From Przewalskia tangutica (lineage: Eukaryota > Streptophyta > Magnoliopsida > Solanales > Solanaceae): 64,000 nt of DNA. How positions within the stretch are numbered: position 1 is the first letter of the stretch; the number at the start of each line of letters is the position of its first letter. The stretch covers positions 83,472,992 to 83,536,991 of the forward strand of contig CM056731.1 of NCBI GenBank assembly GCA_029844215.1, written 5' to 3'. Shown one piece after another: positions 34,753 to 43,387 of this stretch. The position numbers and the translations under genes are program-made. The notes below the pieces were generated by a model. The model saw only the letters and a program-made list of their open reading frames with translations, was not told the DNA's origin and made no database searches.

Positions 34753-34764
34753 TGGTATCGAGCG
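34753..34764 (+). other. T2 primer-binding site (tRNA-iMet type)
   Basis: TGGTATCGAGCG starts four bases after the LTR end. It differs from the standard plant TGGTATCAGAGC by loss of one A. Confidence 0.75.
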
Positions 34765-36003
34765 CTTAGTCCTCTGAAAGCGTCTGACGCAGTGTCTAGT
34801 AGAGTCTTGATTATCGGTGTGTTGTGCACCACATCTATAATCAGGAGGCTGCAGGACATTTAGGATTGGTTTCCATTCTTCTCACTCTGAGATCGTGCGA
34901 TAGAGCTGTGTGGTTAGGGTCGTATCTCCCTAACAAGTTATGTTATTTGCAGCTACGAGAAAGGCAGCAGTGACCCAGGAAAGATGATGTGGATTGCGTA
35001 TCCAGGTTGGTAATGTTTGTAGTATAGTTGGTATTGTGACATACAACTATACGGATTTATGTATGAGGGTCGGACGCGTGTTGCCTAGAATGGTTTTAGG
35101 TTACCAGGATTTGGTAAGGACTAAATAAATACCGGGAAGGTGTGAAACAGTTTAATGAATTCTCATCAAGGTTTTACGTACTAATTTGAGATAATTAGGA
35201 AATGATGAGGTATGCGAGAAGAAATGGACCTTAAGAAGTTATTATTAAGGGAATTAATGGAAGACTATGTTAATAGATTGAGCTACGTAGTAGGATTTCG
35301 AGAATGGTACGGGTGAGATCCGTATGGAGTAAGTATGGTTGTTGTGGTCAAGACAACACGATTATGGTATTACGAGAAGTTTTTGTACCCGTTTACGGGG
35401 GGACTGATAAGGTAGGCGTGGAGCATGGAAATTGCGAGCCTAAGAATGTTGATAACCACCGAGACCTTAGGTATATAAGGCCTTCTCGGGTAGTAAAAAG
35501 GTTAAGATAGACTAAGGATAAGAGTTAAGTGCGACGCCGAGTCGGGTTGAGGACCTATTAAGGGTCGCCCCATAGCTTGAAATGGAATGGGATCAATTGG
35601 TGGTAGTCCCGCTACGTGACAGGGTCGCGAGGGTGCAAGGCCCAAGTCTAGTTAATCATTTTACGGGTTCATGGACGCATTCCACCGGAACCAGGTTGTG
35701 AGAGCCGGAAATGGCCTTATGTTGTTCAAAATAGTAACTCCAAAGATTAGAGGCCCAAATCAGTATGAAGGCTATGTACGTACGCTAGAATAAGTTTGGA
35801 AGTACGGGAAAAGTACGACCAGTAAGAAAGAGAGCAACCAAGTGTTAAGAAATGGAACCTGAATCCATGAGGACCTTTCGAGGTGACTACACCCGTGAGT
35901 GTTGGGTGGTAGCTGAGCGGGTAGATAATAATTACCGGTAACGATACAGTCGTAGGACCCTAGCAGACCTAGCAGGGCTATTATGACGGACATTGAGGTC
36001 ATT
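34765..36003 (+). pseudogene. T2 gag region, highly decayed
   Basis: Between the primer site and the protease remnant. A few short frames survive, but no zinc knuckle or WxxF gag motif can be read with confidence. It is assigned to gag by position only. Confidence 0.4.
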
Positions 36004-36105
36004 ATGAGTACGGGCTGGTTGGCCTCTTGTTATGCCAACGTGGACTACAGAGAGAGATTGATTCGGTACCAGTTTTCTGGTAAGCCGGTTATCGAGTGGA
36101 AATGA
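36004..36105 (+). pseudogene. T2 protease C-terminal fragment
   Basis: A 33-codon open stretch reads TGWLASCYANVDYRERLIRYQF and then SGKPVIEWK, the MDWLASCYANVDC... QFPGEPV-EWK block of Tekay/Del aspartic protease. It belongs upstream of reverse transcriptase. The RNase H and integrase of the same element are on the opposite strand at 6.6-5.1 kb, past the inversion. Confidence 0.8.
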
Positions 36106-37053
36106 AGAGAAGTGGTGGTAGCCAGTGAATTATTCTTCCTTCTTTGGCATCATTGTTTTTAATAAGTCTGTGTGACTCGTTCATTTGAGGTAAATAGACG
36201 CAGAAAGTAAGTAATAATTGAATTTGAAGGAATTTATGTTAAGTGCCCTTTGAGGTACTTGGAGTTGGTTTGGTGTGGCGGTCAGGGCCACGACCTTCCG
36301 GATAATTTCAGGGAAATGTGCAAGGCAAGAATAAAATAAGTACGAGTGCTGCCGGCGGAAAGCTGAGGGCATCTTTGGTAGGTTGGAAAATCTACACGAA
36401 CTTAAAGGCGGTGCGTGATGATTATATTTTTTTACAGGACCGCAAGGGGACCCTGTGATTAGGGTTGTGACTCCAAGGAAAGTTTATTTAATGGAGATAA
36501 GTTCTCTCCCCCACGTAAGGACAGTTTTACGAATTATGGGGTTATGTGTACCCATGTTGTTAGACGAAGGATAGGATACTGGTAAGGTCTTCAGTATCAT
36601 CATGCCATAGGTTACAGTTGTAGATAACCGGGGAAAAGTGTTGTGTTGGGGTAATTAAGAACAACGTTACGAAATGGTCGAGGAAGTGTCGTAAGGATAA
36701 AAATGCAGGTAGTACGCATATATGAAACTGTACGATTATGAATCAAGATAGAAATACTTTTGCTAATAATAAGCATAAAGTAAGGTTATGACCAGAATGA
36801 TAAAAGAGAATACGACTATGGTTATGTAAGTTGCACGAGATATGATTACCCCAGACTAGTGTAAGACCATTAGTAAATAATGGGCAGTAAGAACACCTCG
36901 AGGAAAGGTGGTAGCATCTGTACTGACGAGAAAGATAGTAAGGAAATACGGAGGGGTAAGGGACCCAGGACAACTTGCAATAACTTATAAAGGAAAGACG
37001 GGTAGACACTCGAACGATAAGAAATTTTGACAGGTCTTTGGATTAGGTAATAC
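36106..37053 (+). pseudogene. T2 reverse transcriptase region, unrecognisable
   Basis: Position demands reverse transcriptase, but I could not find a YxDD-type motif or other landmarks, so the stretch is very decayed or partly replaced. It ends at AATAC (37049-37053), the target-site copy of S1. Confidence 0.4.
37049..37053. repeat. Target-site duplication of S1 (right copy, inverted)
   Basis: AATAC, reverse complement of the GTATT at 6908-6912. Confidence 0.8.
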
Positions 37054-38610
37054 TGATGCGCGTAATATGCACACACTTTTAAACGCAAGTGCACGTTATC
37101 GTATCAAGTAGTATAGTCTTAGATAAGACCGAATATCGTCCTCTGGGATTAGGGTTCAAGTACCAACTATCTATTTTTTAGTATCTATTTGGCGAATTAA
37201 TATTTGATTGGTTGTTTATAACTAAGAATTTCAAAAGCTATTTAAATGTAAAGAATTACTTCAGATGTGATGAGAATAGGGCTTCTATGTATCCTTACTA
37301 TCCGCTTATGTTACTTGTTAATGCATTACTTATGGTGTTCTTCTTTTTTAGAAAGCAGGTTTACGAAATCGTTTTATACTCCCGTTAGGGTTATATAAAC
37401 ACTCAACCCCAGTATTGTTCCTTACCTAACTTTCGCTGATAAGGGTAACTCTATAGGAGGATTAAGCACAAAAACCTAGTTGACCGTCACGCACAATGCG
37501 CAAAATTAGGGTTGTTAAGCCTCTCATCAACGCTACAAATCTAATTGAGGTATTTTCATCCCCAATTCAAGACCGTCTACCCAACTTACAGCATATTCAC
37601 AATCCCTCCTTTTCAGAATCTGATTAGAAATCATATAGTGATAATTAGTTGTCAATTAATTACCAAGAATTCAGCTCAATTATTGGATAGATCTCTCAAT
37701 AAGAAAAACAACCATAAGCATGCATTAAATTATAGCATAAGTTTCAAGCAATTCAACATAGAAAGCCCTATAAGAGAATTAGTTCCTAGCCATAAATATG
37801 ACAAGAACTAATTCAAAGTTCATCATAAAAACTGAAATAAAGTAAAGAAAAGAAAAGAAAATTACTAAGAATGAGTCTCCAAGCCAAGCATCCAAGGGTT
37901 GTGTTGTGGAATATTTACAAGGTGGATTGGTGGAAGGATGGATGTAGAATGGTGAATGGTAGAATGGAGAATGAATAATTCTTCTAATGATGTATAGTAT
38001 TTATAGCCAAAGAATCCTTTTGGTGAAGGGTTAGGGATTTGTAGGAAAGGAAAAGTTATTAGAATCCTTTTAGGTAAGGGTTTTAAGGTAGGAAAAGTTA
38101 TCCCTTTAGGTAGGAAAAGTTATCCCTTTAGGTAGGAAAAATAATCCCTTTAGGTAGGAAAAATAATCCCTTTAGGATTCTGAAAACATGTCAAATTCGG
38201 CCCAGCACTTCACAATTCCCGCGTCGGCGCCGCGGCCCTGCAGACTGGCGCCGCGGCGCCTGAAATTCAGCAACTCTTCGGGACTTTCAGCACTTTGGGC
38301 GCCGCGGCTCTGCTTCCCGGCGCCGGTGACATTTTTCTGGCGAATTTCCGTTTCGTCGTCTTTTCTCGTCCGGACTTCGTCTGATTTTCTCTATAATTCC
38401 CGGAACTTCTTAGACTTCATTTCTTGGCCCTTTTGTGTGCAATTTCATCTCTTTTATGCTCATTTCATCTCCTTTTCGTCATTTCTCCATTTTTGACCGC
38501 TGTGACACAAAAGAAAGGAAAACGACCCTAATACTGTACTAAACATAAATAAAATGAGTAAAATACTAACTAAAAATGACTCAAAAAGTGTATATAAAAT
38601 ACACCGATCA
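37054..38610 (-). mobile_element. D2 3' LTR
   Basis: A 1557-bp LTR, TGATCGG (at 38610) to GCGCATCA (at 37054) on the minus strand. The polypurine tract AAGTTTGGGGGTATT lies just upstream (38611-38625). It carries the GC-rich tract with repeated GGCGCCGCGG at 38220-38335, better kept here than in the other two copies. Its outer flank is T2, not T3, which makes it the right breakpoint of the inversion. Confidence 0.9.
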
Positions 38611-38650
38611 AATACCCCCAAACTTAACCTTTGCTCGCCCTCGAGCAAAG
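38611..38650 (-). other. D2 3' polypurine tract with upstream hairpin
   Basis: On the minus strand a 9-bp stem CTTTGCTCG/CGAGCAAAG with AGGG loop (38629-38650) is followed by GTTAAGTTTGGGGGTATT and the LTR. Confidence 0.85.
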
Positions 38651-39137
38651 ATAGAAAGAAAGAAATAAAAGACTCAAAAAACGAAAAATAAAAGACTCAC
38701 TGACATTGATCACTTTTGCTGCATTTAGTGTTATCTAGAAAAACATGAAGGTTAGCAGAATAATATGCAGGAACATGTAGCATGAAATTTTTCAGCACAC
38801 TAAACACATTGAGCTAGATATTTCGCAAACTCATATTTATCATGCTTTAATGGAAGTCAATATACTAAATCATGCATATAAATTCAAAAATCCTATGGCA
38901 TGCTTACTTGCTATTCTCCACTAATCCTGAATATGCATAAAAGAGATCTTCAGGACTTTAAGGGTTGTAATGTAGGCTTAGGTAGGGGTTGGTAAAAATA
39001 GGCATTTAGGCTCATTTTTGTGTACCATAAGCTCTTTAGCTTTTCAGTATTTCCCTTTTCTTTTTGTTCTTTTCTTCACTTCAATTCTATCTTTTTCCCT
39101 CTTTTGTTTTGGGAGAATGAAGAGTATTATAATAACA

Positions 39138-39160
39138 AGCACCCCCAAACTTAGGCTTTT
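39138..39160 (-). other. D2 internal polypurine-like motif 2
   Basis: The minus strand reads AGGCAAAAGCCT (4-bp stem, AAAA loop) directly followed by AAGTTTGGGGGTG. Confidence 0.6.
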
Positions 39161-39748
39161 GCCTCTTTCTTATTACTTTTTTATTGGGGTGCAACAAGCT
39201 CATTCACTCTTTTTGTCTCTTTTTTAACACAATTGATTCCACTACTTCACATTTTTACTTATGGCACAATCTGTGGGAATATAGGGTGTCAAAGAAGAAG
39301 TTTCAATTTTTAGGCTCAATGGGGCTGACTAGGGATACTTTTAAAGTTCGGGGTAGAAAAGAGTGGTAAAAATTGGCTATCAAAAAAATGCCTGAGTCAT
39401 CTCCCTAACATGCATATCCTAACTATTTCGCCTCAAATAGCAAGCAATCATAACAAATAGGTTTTCATAATTTAGCATGCACAATTTAAGCAAGAAACTC
39501 CAAATAGACAGATTTTTGTGAGTTTTTGGCATATCTAACCTAGGTGTTTAGATAGTTGCTTCTAATTCCATTACATTATTCCACCTTCCTTCACTAGGTG
39601 TTTCTAGCAACTACAGCATACATGATCTTTGACAGTCAATTATGAAAAAAGAAAGAAAAAAAAAAATTGTGACTCAAAAATAAACACAAAACAATAATAA
39701 AAAAATAAAAAAAGACTTAATTGAAACATAACAAGACACAAATAAAAC

Positions 39749-39786
39749 ACCCCCAAACTTAAATCACACATTGTCCCCAATGTGTG
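39749..39786 (-). other. D2 internal hairpin plus polypurine-like motif 3
   Basis: A 9-bp stem CACACATTG/CAATGTGTG with GGGA loop (39765-39786), then TTTAAGTTTGGGGGTG. It is about 1.1 kb upstream of the true 3' tract. Confidence 0.75.
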
Positions 39787-40160
39787 CAAGACTCAAAGAA
39801 AATAAAAGAAAAAGGACAACTTACGACACAACACAGTGGGTCATAACTGGAGGTCTAGGATGAAAATTCGAAATTGCGGAAATATGGCTCTCTGGTTCCG
39901 CGCGGCACGAGATTCAGCGCCATGGCCGCTGCTAAATCTTGTGGCCTTCGAGTTCCGTGGCCTCGATTAGCGTATGTGCGGCTACTTTTCCTTTTTTCAG
40001 CGTTTGTTGCTCCTTTTCCTGGTTTGACTTTCCACAATCATCCAACAACACAAAACAAGAACCCAAGACCGTGAGTGTTTCAAGACAAAATAAAATAAAA
40101 TAAAAGAAATTAAAATAACATAATTAAAAACATTGGGTTGCCTCCCAACAAGCATTGTCT

Positions 40161-40769
40161 TTAACGTCTTTTAGCCGGGACGCAATTAACCTTTCCGAGT
40201 GCCCATTGGATCCTTCGCGAATCGCTTGCAATCCGCAGAGTTATTGTTGCAGGTCTCACTTCAACTACAACAATTGCTTCAAACAAGGGCCTCAAATATA
40301 CGATTATCCCCCAAGTATACAAGACATGCTTGTCTTTTAGGTTCTCTCTAATGTAGGGATCAGTGAGATTCCCTACATCTTTCAACTCTAGGGGGTGCCC
40401 TTGATGGTTTTGACTTCCTGTTTGGGAGTCAACTTTGACAGCTGGTGGTGTTTCTTCTGCAATAGGTACAAGAAAAAGATTTTCCAAGGAATCGAAGGTG
40501 AATAATTGGATCTCTGCACTCTTCTCCTTCTCTACACCAACCTCTTGCAGATTCCTCAATAGTTGGGTGTGATTCGGGCTCCTCAATTTGCTGTTATTGT
40601 TGAATATGATCGCGAGTTACGCTATTTGCGTTTCCAACTTCTTTATACCCAACCTCATTTCGTCCATGAACTGAGCTTGGGACCTCGTGAGACTGAGTAG
40701 AGTTTCTCGTAATTCCTCCCTCTCTTCCTCTATGGTTGGAGCTCGATCATATTGACAGTAGAAATCCAT
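40161..40769 (-). pseudogene. D2 gag-like ORF with one stop
   Basis: From ATG at 40769 there are 50 codons (MDFYCQYDRAPTIEEEREEL start; coiled-coil-prone, then LGIKKLETQIA) and a TAA at 40617-40619. The same frame then continues for about 150 codons to a stop at 40161, ending CVPAKRR. LETQIA followed by LA corresponds to LETQMGQLAE in the Athila relic at 25.85 kb, and the end corresponds to the PAKRR end there, so this is a shortened relative of that gag-protease ORF. It has no DxGA protease motif, reverse transcriptase or integrase. The TAA can be explained by a single C-to-T change. The element is non-autonomous. Confidence 0.75.
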
Positions 40770-40823
40770 GTCTTAAGGATCCCTGAGATAAATCAAAACC
40801 AACAACGAATCACGGCACCTCGA

Positions 40824-40847
40824 TTTTTTTTTTTTTTTTTTTTTTTT
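40824..40847. repeat. T24 (A24 on element strand) run
   Basis: A homopolymer between the D2 primer site and its ORF, in the leader of the element. Confidence 0.9.
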
Positions 40848-40930
40848 AATAACGAAAAACGTAAAAATAAAAAAAAATTAAAACCAAATTAGAAATTAAA
40901 AATAGATAATTTGATATTGAACTATTGCCT

Positions 40931-40950
40931 AATCCCCGGCAACGGCGTCA
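40931..40950 (-). other. D2 primer-binding site (tRNA-Asp)
   Basis: The minus strand reads TGACGCCGTTGCCGGGGATT, six bases after the LTR end. It is complementary to the 3' end of plant tRNA-Asp except for one base (TGGCGCC expected). tRNA-Asp priming is known for Athila/Tat-type elements. Confidence 0.85.
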
Positions 40951-40956
40951 AAAACT

Positions 40957-42496
40957 TGATGCGCGTAATATGCACACACTTTTAAACGCAAGTGCACGTT
41001 ATCGTATCAAGTAGTATAGTCTTAGATAAGACCGAATATCGTCCTCTAGGATTAGGGTTCAAGTACCAGTGATCTATTTTCTAGTATCTATTTGGCGAAT
41101 TAATATTTGATTGGTTGTTTATAACTAAGAATTTCAAAAGCTATTTAAGTGTAAAGACTTACTTCAGGTGTGATGAGAATAGGGCTTCTATGTATCCTTA
41201 CTATCCGCTTATGTTACTTGTTAATGCATTACTTATGGTGTTCTTCTTTTGGAGAAAGCAGGTTTACGAAATCGTTTTATACTCCCGTTAGTTTTATATA
41301 AACACTCAACCCCAGTATTGTTCCTTACCTAACTTTCGCTGATAAGGGTAACTCTATAGGAGGATTAAGCACAAAAACCTAGTTGACCGTCACGCACCAT
41401 GCGCAAAATTAGGGTTGTTAAGCCTCTCATCAACGCTACAAATCTAATTGAGGTATTTTCATCCCCAATTCAAGACCGTCTACCCAACTTACAGCATATT
41501 CACAATCCCTCCTTTTCAGAATCTGATTAGAAATCATATAGTGATAACTAGTTGTCAATTAGCTACCAAGAATTCAACTCAATTATTGGATAGATCTCTC
41601 AATAAGAATAATAACCATAAGCATGCATTACTTTATAACATAAGTTTCAAGCAATTCAACATAGAAAGCCCTATAAGAGAATTAGTTCCTAGCCATAAAT
41701 ATGACAAGAACTAATCTCATGTTCTTCATAAAAACTGAAATAAAGTAAAAGAAAAAGAAAAGAAAATTACTAAGAATGAGTCTCCAAGCCAAGCATCCAA
41801 GGGTTGTGTTGTGGAATATTTACAAGGTGGATTGGTGGAAGGATGGATGTAGAATGGTGAATGGTAGAATGGAGAATGAATAATTCTTCTAATGATGTAT
41901 AGTATTTATAGCCAAAGAATCCTTTTGGTGAAGGGTTAGGGATTTGTAGGAAAGGAAAAGTTATTAGAATCCTTTTAGGTAAGGGTTTTAAGGTAGGAAA
42001 AGTTATCCCTTTAGGTAGGAAAAGTTATCCCTTTAGGTAGGAAAAATAATCCCTTTAGGTAGGAAAAATAATCCCTTTAGGATTCTGAAAACATGTCAAA
42101 TTCGCCCAAAGACTTCACAATTCCAGCGTCGCGCCGCAGATCAGCGCATGGCCGAAATTCAGAACTCTTGGGACTTTCAAAGACTTTGGCGCCATGCGGC
42201 TTCCTTCCACGGTGACATTTTTCTGGCGAATTTCCGTTTCGTTGTCTTTTCTCGTCCGGACTTCGTCTGATTTTCTCTATAATTCCCGGAACTTCTTAGA
42301 CTTCATTTCTTGGCCCTTTTGTGTGCAATTTCATCTCTTTTATGCTCATTTCATCTCCTTTTCGTTATTTCTCCATTTTTGACCGCTGTGACACAAAAGA
42401 AAGGAAAACGACCCTAATACTATACTAAACATAAATAAAATGAGTAAATTACTAACTAAAAATGACTCAAAAAGTGTATATAAAATACACCGATCA
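40957..42496 (-). mobile_element. D2 5' LTR
   Basis: A 1540-bp LTR, TGATCGG at 42496 to GCGCATCA at 40957 on the minus strand. The outer flank GACGG (42497-42501) is the reverse complement of CCGTC at 8431-8435. The insertion is inside the T3 gag zinc knuckle. Confidence 0.9.
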
Positions 42497-42501
42497 GACG
42501 G
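42497..42501. repeat. D2 target-site duplication (copy beside 5' LTR)
   Basis: GACGG (CCGTC on minus). The second copy is at 8431-8435 beyond the inversion. The empty site is kept in T5 at 58558-58562. Confidence 0.85.
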
Positions 42502-43363
42502 CCGCAGGTAAAACAAGTACCAACTAAAAGAGGACATTCCCCGGGATGACGTCTGTTACACTGTGAAAACTGGAAAAAAAAAACTGAATCCGGGTGGAAC
42601 CTACGCAGAAGCCGTGAGAACCTAAGCTCGAGCTCGACCAACTCCTGCATACCGAACGCCCCGAACCACGTGGAGGACCTTTCGCACCGTGGATGCGCAT
42701 AATCTAATCTGCTGGTGAGGCGACTCGCCTCGCAAGTTACCAAAGGACCTTGCTACTCTGGCCCTCTTCTGCTGTCCTTGGTTAACCCGTCGATCTCTAC
42801 GTTTCTCGGCCTGCTGTGCATAAGCCCGTACACAGGCCATGCTCAAGCCTAACTGAAGGACTTACTCTTGCACAACCTTCTCGTTGATATTCATCAAGAC
42901 TCGCGGTACATCGGTATACTCTCTGGTAGTCAAATCCATAGTTAGTAACAGGGTCGCCTCCTTGAAATCTATATTCTCTGCTCTGGCCGTGGAACGAAGG
43001 TTCAAATATCATGGCCGCAGAGGAATCGCCGCCGCGTGCTAAACTCTTGGGGCTAGTGACGCCGCAGAACTCCCGAATGAAGCACCACCCAAGGTGATAA
43101 TTGGGCTGTGCCCACGTAACCTCTCAGATCTACTCGCAGCCTCCTGGCCGCTTTGCCCTCTGGGCCGGGTTGCCACGGAGGCATTTCGGTAAGGGAAAGA
43201 AATACGTTAGAGGGTCCAACTTAGAACACAGCTCTAAGGCACGATCTCATAGTGAGAAGAAATAGATTCAAATCCTAAATATCCTATAGCCTCACGATTA
43301 TTGGTGTAGTGCGCACACACCGATAATCAAGACTTCCCGGATACGGTCGTAGACACTTTCCGA
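42497..43363 (-). pseudogene. T3 gag, N-terminal part to the split zinc knuckle
   Basis: Frameshifted gag on the minus strand. 43012-42880 is similar to T5 59055-58920 (EPSFHGQSREYRFQ, then LDEYQREGCARVSPSVRLEHG). About 42720-42600 is the serine- and arginine-rich linker. 42540-42497 reads ECPLLVGTCFTCGR and stops at the D2 insertion inside the CCHC knuckle. The remainder QGHVSKGC is at 8431 on the plus strand. Confidence 0.8.
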
Positions 43364-43372
43364 GGATTAATC

Positions 43373-43384
43373 GCTCGATACCAC
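43373..43384 (-). other. T3 primer-binding site (tRNA-iMet type)
   Basis: TGGTATCGAGCG on the minus strand, three bases after the LTR end. Same one-base loss as in T2. Confidence 0.75.
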
Positions 43385-43387
43385 TTT

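Larger units (their letters stand above)
38651..40160 (-). other. D2 non-coding internal region
   Basis: About 1.5 kb without coding sense. It holds two further hairpin plus AAGTTTGGGGGT modules (39138-39160 and 39749-39786), a GC-rich tract at 39895-39965 and the GGTTGCCTCCCAA block (40133-40172) shared with the Athila relic. Confidence 0.75.

Noticed and set aside
34753..34764. Endogenous pararetrovirus (caulimovirid) origin, given the iMet primer site
   Set aside because: Paired LTRs, polypurine tracts, integrase C-terminal blocks and target-site duplications fit Ty3/gypsy elements; no movement protein or coat motifs were seen.
40931..40950. Possible tRNA-Asp gene
   Set aside because: Only the 3'-end complement is present, next to an LTR; it is a primer-binding site.
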